64,000 nucleotides of DNA from Mesoflavibacter sp037029465 (GTDB lineage: Bacteria > Bacteroidota > Bacteroidia > Flavobacteriales > Flavobacteriaceae): NCBI RefSeq assembly GCF_037029465.1, contig NZ_JAYMEM010000026.1, positions 585,962-649,961 on the forward strand. The letters are read 5' to 3'. Positions 33,549 to 42,316 of this stretch are shown here, one piece after another (positions within the stretch are counted from its first letter, which is position 1; each line of letters begins with the position of its first letter). A model generated the notes under the pieces. That model made no database searches and was not told the origin of the DNA. It was given only the letters and a program-made list of their open reading frames with translations. Both the position numbers and the translations under genes were made by a program.

Positions 33549-34712
33549 ATGAAAGAGTATTTAATTTATTTTTTAATCGCTTTTGTAAGATATTTTTCAA
33601 TAGCTGGATTAGCTTATATTGTGTTTTACAAGTTATTTAATAAGCAATTTGTAAACAATAAAATTCAATCTAGAATTATGAAGAAAAAAGATGTTATTAG
33701 AGAAATACTATACTCTACACAATCTACCATTATTATTACTTTAATAGGTTTGTTAATGCTTAAAACACCTTTAGTAAAATTTACAAATCTGTACACAAAT
33801 GTTAACGATTTTAGCATTTGGTGGATTCCATTAAGTATTATAATCGCATTAATTTTACATGACACCTATTTTTATTGGATGCATAGATTAATGCACAAAC
33901 CCAAACTCTACAAAAAAATACATTTAATACATCATAAATCTATTAACCCATCACCTTGGGCATCATATTCTTTTCATTTATTTGAAAGTATTATAGAAGC
34001 ATTAATCGCTCCAATAATTTTTATCTTACTACCGTTACATCCTATTGCGATATTTACATTCGTTTTTTTAGGATTTACTATTAATGTTTACGGACATTTA
34101 GGCTATGAAATTACTCCAAAATGGTTTAGGCATTCATTTTTATTTGAAATTTTAAACACATCAACTCATCATAACATTCATCATTCAAAATTTAAAGGAA
34201 ATTACGGATTGTATTTTAGAATTTGGGATAGATTAATGAAAACAGAACATCCAGATTATGTTAAAGAATATGACAAAATTCAAGAAAAACGATTTGGAAC
34301 TTACAAACCTATTTCTATGCGATGGAAATACATTTCACTCTCTGTTTTAACTGCTATTTTGTGCTTTTTAATGTTATCCTTTAAATCTGATAACTCTATA
34401 GAAGGCAAATGGAAAGATGAAGAAAATAAAGTAGTAATATTGATTTATAAAAACAAAGGTGAATTTTTTGGCGAGTTAATTAGTGCAGAAAACCCTAAAG
34501 ATGATAAGGCTATCAAAAATAAAGAAAAAGATGTTGTTATCATGAAAAACTTTGTAAAAAAAACCAACAAAAATTATTGCTGTGGTACAATTTATTTACC
34601 AAAAAAGAAAGTAACTGTTAAAGCTACGCTAACATTATTAGATAGTAAGACTTTACAAATTGATGGCAAATTTGGCATTTTTAAAGGTACTCACTTTTGG
34701 GAAAAGTTATAA
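33549..34712 (+). CDS. Sterol-desaturase/fatty-acid-hydroxylase superfamily protein fused to DUF2147
   Basis: The 387-residue protein has membrane helices in its first 200 residues and the histidine clusters of di-iron membrane hydroxylases: HDTYFYWMHRLMHK near 105, IHLIHHKS near 125, and TSTHHNIHHSKF near 213. These enzymes hydroxylate or desaturate lipid chains. After one more helix (about 258-277) a C-terminal beta domain starts at SIEGKWKDEENKVVI and ends GIFKGTHFWEKL, the DUF2147 pattern. DUF2147 is normally a separate secreted domain, so the fusion suggests a lipid-linked role at the membrane surface. The substrate is unknown. Confidence 0.88.
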   Translation: MKEYLIYFLIAFVRYFSIAGLAYIVFYKLFNKQFVNNKIQSRIMKKKDVIREILYSTQSTIIITLIGLLMLKTPLVKFTNLYTNVNDFSIWWIPLSIIIALILHDTYFYWMHRLMHKPKLYKKIHLIHHKSINPSPWASYSFHLFESIIEALIAPIIFILLPLHPIAIFTFVFLGFTINVYGHLGYEITPKWFRHSFLFEILNTSTHHNIHHSKFKGNYGLYFRIWDRLMKTEHPDYVKEYDKIQEKRFGTYKPISMRWKYISLSVLTAILCFLMLSFKSDNSIEGKWKDEENKVVILIYKNKGEFFGELISAENPKDDKAIKNKEKDVVIMKNFVKKTNKNYCCGTIYLPKKKVTVKATLTLLDSKTLQIDGKFGIFKGTHFWEKL

Positions 34713-34825
34713 TTTTAAAATTTATTGAAATAACAATTCATCATTTAACTTCTACAATTCGGTGATATAATATTTAGTATTTTTCAAATTAGAAATAAGT
34801 TTGCTTCAACTTTTAATTTCAACCA

Positions 34826-35860
34826 ATGAAAAATAAACCAAAATTAATCCTAAGGATTGTTCTGCTTTTAAGCACTGTAATTTCACTCTACTTTGTCCCT
34901 TGGCCAATTGTAACTGCTTGGATAAAACCTTTGCCAAATACTATTCAAGAACAAGTAAATCAAGCTTCAGATTACGGTTTTGATGGTATAATTGTTTATG
35001 TAGATCAAGCAGGAAAATCACCTCAATTTTTTACTTCTGGTTATCACAATACAGAAAATAAAATTACTGCAAAACCTGATGCTCTATTTAAAATTGCTAG
35101 TAATGATAAATTGTACACATCGGTTTGTATTGCTAAATTAGTTTATGACAAAAAGATTGATTTAAATAAAACGTTAGCCGATTATTTTCCTGAGTTAGTT
35201 GGTAGAATTGAATACGCTAATACCATAACTATAAAAATGATGGTACAGCATAGAAGCGGAATACCTAACTACACAAATTTTAATAATTATTGGGCAAATC
35301 CAAAATATACAAATGAAGAAAACCTTAAAATTGTTTTAGATTTACCTGCTAGTTTTAAACCAAATACAGATTACGAATACAGTAACACCAACTACCTACT
35401 ACTAACAGAACTTATTGAAAAAGTTACCGAAAAACCTAAGTTTGATTACATAAACCAGCATATATTAAAACCATTAAACCTTAATAACACCTTTGCTTCT
35501 GTACGCGATGTTGATTTAAATAATGTTATGAGCGGTTATCATGTGGGTTACAGTTTAGATTTAAAAACCGAAGATGTTGGTATGCTTGCAACAGCAGAAG
35601 ATTTGGGTGAATTTTTAAGAGCGTTAAATGATGGATCGGTATTTAAAAATAAAGAAGAACAAGATATTTATTCCTCAATTTATAAATATGAACATACAGG
35701 CTTAGTCCCTGGTTATCAAAGTATTTCTAAATATCATCAAGATATCGATACTGTTGTTATTCAGTTTACAAATACAACCAATTTTAGAGGCTACAACTGG
35801 AATCTTTCTGAAATCATGTACAGTCGCATCCTTAAAATTTTGCGTAAAAACGAAAAATAG
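34826..35860 (+). CDS. Serine hydrolase, class C beta-lactamase family
   Basis: The 344-residue protein has an N-terminal membrane anchor or signal (ILRIVLLLSTVISLYFV) and the three motifs of the serine beta-lactamase/DD-peptidase fold: SxxK as SNDK near residue 93, YxN as YSN near 190, and HTG (in place of KTG) near 291. It is likely a periplasmic esterase or peptidase acting on cell-wall or peptide substrates; antibiotic resistance cannot be inferred. It is flanked by unrelated genes and seems to be a single-gene unit. Confidence 0.88.
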   Translation: MKNKPKLILRIVLLLSTVISLYFVPWPIVTAWIKPLPNTIQEQVNQASDYGFDGIIVYVDQAGKSPQFFTSGYHNTENKITAKPDALFKIASNDKLYTSVCIAKLVYDKKIDLNKTLADYFPELVGRIEYANTITIKMMVQHRSGIPNYTNFNNYWANPKYTNEENLKIVLDLPASFKPNTDYEYSNTNYLLLTELIEKVTEKPKFDYINQHILKPLNLNNTFASVRDVDLNNVMSGYHVGYSLDLKTEDVGMLATAEDLGEFLRALNDGSVFKNKEEQDIYSSIYKYEHTGLVPGYQSISKYHQDIDTVVIQFTNTTNFRGYNWNLSEIMYSRILKILRKNEK

Positions 35861-35909
35861 TTCTCCTATTTCTTCTATAAATCATCAATGCGTACTCAAT
35901 AATTTTCAA

Positions 35910-35917
35910 TACTTTTG
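35910..35917 (+). promoter_or_regulatory. Promoter element of gcvT
   Basis: TACTTTTG matches TAnnTTTG 54 bases upstream of the gcvT start codon. It also places the transcription start before an untranslated leader that holds a small hairpin (35938-35952). Confidence 0.45.
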
Positions 35918-35936
35918 TGACACTAAAAACTAAAGC

Positions 35937-35952
35937 ATTCCGCTTGACGGAA
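35937..35952 (+). repeat. Degenerate hairpin in the gcvT leader
   Basis: TTCCG (35938-35942) pairs with CGGAA (35948-35952) around CTTGA. It resembles a shortened copy of the ATTCCGCA-CTTGA-TGCGGAAT hairpin at 30710-30730, sharing the CTTGA loop, but lacks the TTGTC tag. It is not a glycine riboswitch. Confidence 0.4.
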
Positions 35953-35970
35953 ACAAAAAATATTACAAAA

Positions 35971-37041
35971 ATGAAAAATACTGCATTAACCGAAACTCAC
36001 ATCGCACTTGGTGCAAAAATGGTACCTTTTGCAGGCTATAATATGCCTGTTCAATACGAAGGTGTAAACATAGAACACGAAGCTGTAAGAACAGATTGTG
36101 GCGTGTTTGATGTTAGCCATATGGGTGAGTTTTTAATTGAAGGAGAACACGCGTTAGACCTTATACAAAGTGTCACGACTAACGATGCTTCAAAATTAAC
36201 TATTGGTAAAGCACAATATTCTTGCTTACCAAATGATGATGGCGGAATTGTTGACGATTTAATTGTTTATCGTGTAAAAGAAGACACTTACTTATTAGTT
36301 GTTAATGCAAGTAATATTGAAAAAGATTGGAATTGGATTAGCTCTAAAAACACCTTTGGTGCTACTATGCGCGATCTATCTGAAGATTATTCTTTATTAG
36401 CTATTCAAGGTCCAAATGCTGTCGAAAAAATGCAAGCTTTATCAAGTCACGATTTAGCAGATATTAAATTTTACAACTTTGTAGTTGGTGACTTTGCTGG
36501 TATTGATCACGTAATCATCTCTGCAACTGGTTATACCGGAAGTGGCGGATTTGAAATTTACTGTAAAAACAACGAAGTAAAACAAATCTGGGATAAAGTT
36601 ACAGAAGCTGGCGCAAAACCAATTGGATTAGCTGCAAGAGACACTTTAAGACTAGAAATGGGTTATTGCCTTTACGGAAATGACATTGATGATACAACAT
36701 CGCCTTTTGAAGCTGGATTAGGCTGGATTACAAAGTTTACAAAAACGTTTACTAATTCAGAAAATCTTGCTGAAGAGAAAAAACGCGTTTTAAAAAGAAA
36801 ACTTGTTGCTTTTGAATTAGATGAAAAAGGTATTCCAAGAAGTGGTTATGATATTGTAGATGGTCAAGGTAATGCAATAGGTAAAGTAACATCTGGTACG
36901 ATGTCTCCTTCTTTAAAAAAGGGAATTGGACTAGGTTACGTCTCTCCTATTTTTAGTGATTTTGGAAGTAAAATTAATATCCAAATTCGTAAAAATGCTG
37001 TACCTGCAACAGTAGTAAAATTACCTTTTTACAAAGGATAA
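35971..37041 (+). CDS. gcvT: Glycine cleavage system aminomethyltransferase (T protein)
   Basis: The 356-residue protein transfers the methylene group from the H-protein-bound intermediate to tetrahydrofolate. The start is set at the ATG at 35971 (MKNTALTETHIALGAKMVPFAGYNMPVQY), the usual N-terminus; upstream in-frame codons lie in the leader. Further markers are DVSHMGEF near 48, GGIVDDLIVYR near 91 and the C-terminal GxVTSGTMSPSLKKGIGLGYV. Other gcv genes are not in the window. Confidence 0.96.
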   Translation: MKNTALTETHIALGAKMVPFAGYNMPVQYEGVNIEHEAVRTDCGVFDVSHMGEFLIEGEHALDLIQSVTTNDASKLTIGKAQYSCLPNDDGGIVDDLIVYRVKEDTYLLVVNASNIEKDWNWISSKNTFGATMRDLSEDYSLLAIQGPNAVEKMQALSSHDLADIKFYNFVVGDFAGIDHVIISATGYTGSGGFEIYCKNNEVKQIWDKVTEAGAKPIGLAARDTLRLEMGYCLYGNDIDDTTSPFEAGLGWITKFTKTFTNSENLAEEKKRVLKRKLVAFELDEKGIPRSGYDIVDGQGNAIGKVTSGTMSPSLKKGIGLGYVSPIFSDFGSKINIQIRKNAVPATVVKLPFYKG

Positions 37042-37146
37042 TTTTTAGATAACAAAACATTAATGTCAGTTTAAGTCTGTCGTAATAAATAGTTTGTTTA
37101 TTTTGACATGCTTTTTCTGGCATTTTATTTGAAATGAAGTAGATTA

Positions 37147-37980
37147 ATGAAGCCTCAACAAGATAACAAACATCGTATATTAATACTTGGCGCAAGTGGT
37201 TTTTTAGGACAAGCCATTTACAAAGAGTTATATGCATATTACAATACTTTTGGTACGTATTGTACCGATAAATATGCTTACGAAAAAAACCATCACTTTT
37301 TTCAGTATAATATAGAAGAAGACGATGTTTTTGAAATCTTAGATATTGTAAAACCAACAATAATTATCTCTGCGCTTCGCGGAAACTTTTCTGCTCAGGT
37401 TATAGCGCATCAACATTTGGTAGATTACGTTGTCCATAAACCTTGTAAATTGTTGTTTTTATCTTCTGCAAATGTATTTGATGCTTACAGTCAATTTCCA
37501 AGTTACGAGTTTGACAAAACCTTAAGTCACAGCATGTACGGACATTTCAAAATTAAAATTGAAAACATGCTACTTAGGATTCCTAAAAGCAAAGTAGGTA
37601 TTTTAAGACTACCTATGGTGTTTGGTGTGCAATCTCCTAGAATTAAAGAAACAAAGCTTCATTTAAGAGAAAAACTACCAATTGAAGTGTTTCCTAACTT
37701 GATAATGAATGTGACCAATGATAGCAAGGTGACTCAGCAAATTCATTATATCATTAATCGAAATAAATCAGGGATTTTTCATCTTGGAAGTCAAGATTTA
37801 GTACATCATGACGACTTTTTTAAAGAAATAATTGCTTCACTTGGCTATCATAATCCGTTATTTAAACGCGTTTACACTACAAATGAAGACCGTTATCTAG
37901 CAGTATTACCAAAAGAAAATAAACTACCAAAACACCTTCAAATTTTAAGTCAAGATATTTTATCCGAATTAGAAGTTTAA
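37147..37980 (+). CDS. SDR family sugar-nucleotide-type reductase (RmlD-like)
   Basis: The 277-residue protein begins with a Rossmann NAD(P) loop, ILILGASGFLGQAIYKEL, and has FLSSANVFD and the YxxxK pair in MYGHFKIKIE. The pattern is close to dTDP-4-dehydrorhamnose reductase-like SDR proteins. No dTDP-rhamnose genes are next to it, so a specific substrate is not assigned. It lies between gcvT and the pterin dehydratase gene and probably shares a transcript with the latter (31-base gap). Confidence 0.82.
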   Translation: MKPQQDNKHRILILGASGFLGQAIYKELYAYYNTFGTYCTDKYAYEKNHHFFQYNIEEDDVFEILDIVKPTIIISALRGNFSAQVIAHQHLVDYVVHKPCKLLFLSSANVFDAYSQFPSYEFDKTLSHSMYGHFKIKIENMLLRIPKSKVGILRLPMVFGVQSPRIKETKLHLREKLPIEVFPNLIMNVTNDSKVTQQIHYIINRNKSGIFHLGSQDLVHHDDFFKEIIASLGYHNPLFKRVYTTNEDRYLAVLPKENKLPKHLQILSQDILSELEV

Positions 37981-38011
37981 ATTTCTTACTTTTAAGACAT
38001 AAAACTTAATT

Positions 38012-38305
38012 ATGGAAAAATTATCTGAAAGCGATATCGAAACTCGCCTATTAAGACTACCAGAATGGGAATATTACGATAACGCAATACATGCCGAATT
38101 TGAATTTGAAAACTTTAAAGATTGCTTTAGTGCCATGAGCCGCATAGCTTTTGAGTGCGAAGCATTAAACCATCATCCAGATTGGACAAATGTTTATAAT
38201 AACTTAAGTATTTCGTTATCAACACATGATGCTGGTGGTGTTACCGAAAAAGATTTTAAATTAGCACAAGCTATAGAATCTATTGTCGAAGAAGACGAAG
38301 AATAA
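38012..38305 (+). CDS. 4a-hydroxytetrahydrobiopterin dehydratase
   Basis: The 97-residue protein is full length for the PCD/DCoH family. The active-site block EALNHHPDWTNVYNNLSISLSTHDAGGVTEKDFKLA contains the conserved histidines and the THDxGG turn. It recycles the pterin cofactor used by aromatic amino acid hydroxylases. No phenylalanine hydroxylase is in the window. It is read with the SDR gene and the S41 protease gene (34-base gap). Confidence 0.94.
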   Translation: MEKLSESDIETRLLRLPEWEYYDNAIHAEFEFENFKDCFSAMSRIAFECEALNHHPDWTNVYNNLSISLSTHDAGGVTEKDFKLAQAIESIVEEDEE

Positions 38306-38339
38306 CAGCTCACACAAATCAATAATTACAATTTAACCT

Positions 38340-40388
38340 ATGGCAAAACAGACCTTTGCTGTACTGCTTTTTATTATCTCTTTCTCAGCATTTTCTCAAC
38401 AAAATGATGCGTTTTGTGATAAACTTGTAGCATTACAAAAACAAGTATTTGAAAATCATTACGAGCCTAAAATTTTAAACGATTCTTTATCTAAAGGTGT
38501 TTATCATTTGTTTTTAGACTTGCTAGACGAAGATAAAGAGTATTTTTTAGAAGAAGATTTAAGCACTTTAAACAAAGATGAATTAGAAATAGACGATTAT
38601 CTACTAAATCAAAATTGTGCTTTTGTAACTAAATACAGTGATATCCTTCAAAAAAGAATAAACCAAAGTATTGCTTATTTAGAAACCTTAAAAAGTAAAG
38701 ATTTAAATTACAATAGCCACTATTCACTAAGATATACACCTGAAGAATATTACACCTATTTTAAAGATGAAGCCGAATTAAATAATGCTTTAGAGAAAAA
38801 AATAGCCTATAAAGTTATTAGCCGATTGTTAGATCAAAATGAAGATTTAGAAGAGATTACTTCAAAATTTGATACTCTAGAAAAAGAATTAAAACCAAAA
38901 ATTATTGATAACGAAATCTGTGTCTTAACAGAGTTTTTAAATAAAACCAATGGGTTTGATAACTACGTAAATAATCAGTTTTTAAACGCTTATTTAAATT
39001 ATCAAGATCCGCATTCTATCTTCTTAAGTAATACAGACAAAACCATTTTTGAAGACGGTTTATCAAGCAATCAACTGTCTTTTGGTTTAATTACAGATAA
39101 AAATGACGACGGACAAATTACCGTTGCACACGTCATACCAGGTAGCTCAGCATTTATAAACGGAAATATTGAAGCAGATGATGTTATTTTATCACTTACA
39201 GCAAACAACAATACGCTAGAAACCTTTTGTGTCTCTAATAAAGATGTTCAAGCTTATATGACTAATGAAAGTTATGACGAAATGACTTTCAAAATAAAAA
39301 AATCTAACGGTGGTACTTTTGATATAAAACTAAAGAAAAGTAAGATAAAAGTTGAAGACAATGCTATAATTGGCTACGTGCTTTCTCAAGAAGAAACTAA
39401 CGTTGGATACATACAAATACCAAGCTTTTATACCAATGAAGAGTCGCCAAACGGAAGAGGTGTTTCCTTAGATTTTGCTAAAGAATTATACAAACTTCAA
39501 AAAGAAAATATTGAAGGTTTAGTTATAGATTTAAGATTTAACGGTGGCGGATCAATGCAAGAAGCAATAGAGCTTTGCGGCATGTTTATAGATCGCGGAC
39601 CAGTTTCGATTATAAAATATAAAAATGGTCAAAGTTACACGTTAAAAGACACAAAACGTGGTACACTATATAGTAAACCTTTACTAATTTTAGTAAACAG
39701 TTATAGCGCTTCTGCTTCAGAGTTTTTTGCAAGTACAATGCAAGATTACAATCGTGCTGTAATTGTTGGTTCTAAAACGCATGGTAAATCTACAGCACAA
39801 ACTATTATGCCTGTAAGCATAAAAGAAGACTTAGGGTTTTGCAAAATTACCGTTGAAACCTTTTTTAGAGTGACGGGTAAAAGTCTTCAAGCGCAAGGTG
39901 TGATTCCAGATGTTAAATTACCTTCAATTTATGACGATTTAAAAAGTTACGAATCAAACTACCAATTCGCTATAAAAAATCAAACAGCAACAGTTAAATT
40001 ACCTCACAAACCGTTTGCTGCAATAGATGTAAAAACACTTGTTGAAAAAAGTAAATCTAGAACAGAAAACCAGTTAGTTTTTAATTCAATTTTAGATAAA
40101 AATAGTAAGCTAAAACAAAGTATTTTTGAAAAAGGAGAACCTTACAAGTTGTCCCTAAAAGCTATAGATAATAGCCGAAAACAAAAGATAAATTTAATAG
40201 ACTCTATTTTTAAAACTAACAAAGTACCCTTTCCTCTACTTATTACAAATACAGAAGCTACCGAAGAAGTTTTAACTTTTAATCCAGAAGATAAAAGTGA
40301 AAACGAAGACTATTTAGAAGAGTTAACCAACGATATTTACATTAACGAATCTTATTACATAATTAAAGACTTAATTAATAATTTTTAA
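38340..40388 (+). CDS. S41 family C-terminal processing peptidase
   Basis: The 682-residue secreted protease has a signal peptide ending SAFSQ, a Tsp/Prc-type helical N-terminal domain, a PDZ domain (about 240-335, FGLITDKNDDGQITVAHVIPGSSA), and the catalytic domain. The Ser-Lys dyad lies in NSYSASASEFFASTMQ and SKTHGKST. A C-terminal helical extension follows. Family members trim or degrade periplasmic proteins by their C-termini. The next gene starts one base after its stop, so the two are certainly co-translated from one message. Confidence 0.93.
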   Translation: MAKQTFAVLLFIISFSAFSQQNDAFCDKLVALQKQVFENHYEPKILNDSLSKGVYHLFLDLLDEDKEYFLEEDLSTLNKDELEIDDYLLNQNCAFVTKYSDILQKRINQSIAYLETLKSKDLNYNSHYSLRYTPEEYYTYFKDEAELNNALEKKIAYKVISRLLDQNEDLEEITSKFDTLEKELKPKIIDNEICVLTEFLNKTNGFDNYVNNQFLNAYLNYQDPHSIFLSNTDKTIFEDGLSSNQLSFGLITDKNDDGQITVAHVIPGSSAFINGNIEADDVILSLTANNNTLETFCVSNKDVQAYMTNESYDEMTFKIKKSNGGTFDIKLKKSKIKVEDNAIIGYVLSQEETNVGYIQIPSFYTNEESPNGRGVSLDFAKELYKLQKENIEGLVIDLRFNGGGSMQEAIELCGMFIDRGPVSIIKYKNGQSYTLKDTKRGTLYSKPLLILVNSYSASASEFFASTMQDYNRAVIVGSKTHGKSTAQTIMPVSIKEDLGFCKITVETFFRVTGKSLQAQGVIPDVKLPSIYDDLKSYESNYQFAIKNQTATVKLPHKPFAAIDVKTLVEKSKSRTENQLVFNSILDKNSKLKQSIFEKGEPYKLSLKAIDNSRKQKINLIDSIFKTNKVPFPLLITNTEATEEVLTFNPEDKSENEDYLEELTNDIYINESYYIIKDLINNF

Positions 40389-40389
40389 A

Positions 40390-41424
40390 ATGAAACACCT
40401 AAAACAACTAACCCTTTTAATCGCTTTAACATTACCCTTTTTTACCATTGCTCAAAGTTTTGATCACGCAGTAGATTACCTAGATTTTTTAGGAAAAGAA
40501 CAAGAAGTGGTAACCAAAAATATGTGGAAATACACCAAAGCACTTGCACACAGTAAAAGTGACCGAAGCATTAATGCTAAAAGAGAAAACCTAATAAAAT
40601 CTGTTGAAAGAACCATTAGTAAAATTGAAAAAGCCGATGGTTTTGATGGTGATGACTACAAAAATCAAGTATTAAAACACCTAAGATTAAATGAAAAACT
40701 TTTAAAGCATGAATATGCCGAAATCATAGACATGAAAGCAGTTGCAGAACAATCTTATGACATGATGGAAGCTTATATTTTAGCACAAAGATTAGCAAAC
40801 AAAAAAATGGCTGAATCGCAAGCAGAATATGAAACAAATCTTTATGCTTTTGCAGCAAAACATAATATCGAAATACAAGAAAGTGAAAGCGACTTAGGTA
40901 AAAAAATGGAAATATCTAACCAAGTTTTTAAACACTACAACGATATGTACTTAGTGTTTTTTAAAGTGTTTATAAACGAAATTTATCTTTGGGACGCTGT
41001 AGAAAATAATGATGTAAACGGCATACAACAAAACGCAAATGCGTTAGCATCTTCGGCTAAAGAAGGTATAGAAATTTTAAAAACTGCGGAAGGTTACAAA
41101 AATGATAAAGCACTTATTTTGGCTACTAAAACAACTTTTAATTATTTAATTGATGAAGCCGAAAACCAAATTCCTGTTATTGTTGACTTTTTAATTTTAG
41201 AAGACAACATGAATAACATTAAAGAAACTTTAGAAAAAACACCTGAGAGAAAACGTACAAAAAAACAAATAGATGCTTACAACGATAAAGTAAAAGAAAT
41301 CAATAAAGCAGCTAAAGAATATAACAAAGTAAACGCGTCTTTAAATACAGAAAGACAAAACGTTTTAGGAAAATTAGATTCGGCTAAAGAAAAATTTTTA
41401 GAGAGACACATTCCGAAGGACTAA
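40390..41424 (+). CDS. Secreted helical protein of unknown function, partner of the S41 protease
   Basis: The 344-residue protein has a signal peptide ending FFTIAQ, then an all-helical, Lys/Glu-rich body (for example RENLIKSVERTISKIEKADGF and AESQAEYETNLYAFAAKHNIEIQ). It resembles proteins that I recall being labelled LIC11966-family surface proteins, but this is from memory of the pattern, not a search. It starts 1 base after the protease stop, so it may be a substrate, adaptor or lid of that enzyme (inference). Confidence 0.72.
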   Translation: MKHLKQLTLLIALTLPFFTIAQSFDHAVDYLDFLGKEQEVVTKNMWKYTKALAHSKSDRSINAKRENLIKSVERTISKIEKADGFDGDDYKNQVLKHLRLNEKLLKHEYAEIIDMKAVAEQSYDMMEAYILAQRLANKKMAESQAEYETNLYAFAAKHNIEIQESESDLGKKMEISNQVFKHYNDMYLVFFKVFINEIYLWDAVENNDVNGIQQNANALASSAKEGIEILKTAEGYKNDKALILATKTTFNYLIDEAENQIPVIVDFLILEDNMNNIKETLEKTPERKRTKKQIDAYNDKVKEINKAAKEYNKVNASLNTERQNVLGKLDSAKEKFLERHIPKD

Positions 41425-41441
41425 TTATCTTTACTTTTTTA

Positions 41442-41449
41442 TAAATTTG
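41442..41449 (+). promoter_or_regulatory. Promoter element of the YebC-family gene
   Basis: TAAATTTG matches TAnnTTTG 60 bases before the start codon. The upstream TTTG element is not clear. Confidence 0.45.
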
Positions 41450-41509
41450 CAATCGTTAAAAAAATTACTAACAACCTTCTTTTTAAGAAGACCTAAATAA
41501 CATAAATCT

Positions 41510-42229
41510 ATGGGAAGAGCTTTTGAATTTAGAAAAGCACGAAAAATGAAACGTTGGGCCGCAATGAGTAAAGCCTTTACACGTATAGGAAAAGATATCG
41601 TAATGGCTGTTAAAGAAGGTGGACCAGATCCCGATAGTAACTCAAGACTTAGAGCGGTTATACAAAACGCTAAGTCTGTAAACATGCCAAAAGACAATAT
41701 AGAACGTGCTATAAAACGTGCTAGTGATAAAAATCAAGGCGATTATAAAGAAGTTGTTTTTGAAGGTTATGCACCACACGGAATTGCAGTTTTAGTAGAA
41801 ACAGCAACAGATAACAATACACGTACTGTAGCAAATATCCGTAGTTATTTTAATAAATGTGACGGAAGTTTAGGTACATCAGGATCGGTTGTGTTTATGT
41901 TTGATCATACATGTAATTTCAGAATTAATGCTGAAGGATTAGATCCAGAAGAATTAGAATTAGAGTTAATAGATTTTGGTGCAGAAGAAGTCTTTGTAGA
42001 TGATGATGGTATATTAATCTACGCACCTTTTGAAAGTTTTGGAGCAATACAAGCAGAACTTGAACGTCGTGAAATTGAAATTTTATCTTCAGGTTTTGAA
42101 CGTATACCACAAGTCACTAAAAAGTTAACTGAAGAAGAAGCTGCAGATGTAGAAAAACTTTTAGAAAAAATAGAAGAAGATGATGATGTACAAAACGTAT
42201 ATCATACCATGGAAGAAACAACAGATTAA
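41510..42229 (+). CDS. YebC/PmpR family DNA-binding regulator
   Basis: The 239-residue protein fits the YebC/TACO1 family across its length. It starts MGRAFEFRKARKMKRWAAMSKAFTRIGKDI; then come NMPKDNIERAIKRAS and YEGYAPHGIAVLVET (here FEGYAPHGIAVLVETATDNNTRTVANIR). Members act as transcriptional regulators or help translation of proline-rich stretches; which applies here is not known. It has its own promoter element and ends in a strong terminator. Confidence 0.94.
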   Translation: MGRAFEFRKARKMKRWAAMSKAFTRIGKDIVMAVKEGGPDPDSNSRLRAVIQNAKSVNMPKDNIERAIKRASDKNQGDYKEVVFEGYAPHGIAVLVETATDNNTRTVANIRSYFNKCDGSLGTSGSVVFMFDHTCNFRINAEGLDPEELELELIDFGAEEVFVDDDGILIYAPFESFGAIQAELERREIEILSSGFERIPQVTKKLTEEEAADVEKLLEKIEEDDDVQNVYHTMEETTD

Positions 42230-42252
42230 TAATCTTCCTTAATTATAAAAAC

Positions 42253-42285
42253 AAAAAGGCTATTCAAAATTGAATAGCCTTTTTT
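42253..42285. terminator. Bidirectional terminator between the YebC-family gene and a lipoprotein gene
   Basis: AAAAAGGCTATTCAA (42253-42267) and TTGAATAGCCTTTTT (42270-42284) form a long perfect stem with flanking A and T runs. It serves both convergent genes. Confidence 0.92.
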
Positions 42286-42316
42286 CTTTCAAATCAAATC
42301 AATTATCAACCATTAA

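Noticed and set aside
34826..35860. Calling this protein a beta-lactamase resistance gene
   Set aside because: The SxxK/YxN/HTG motifs define the fold only; many family members are esterases or peptidases.
35918..35970. Glycine riboswitch upstream of gcvT
   Set aside because: The leader is too short and holds only a 5-bp hairpin; no riboswitch core is visible.
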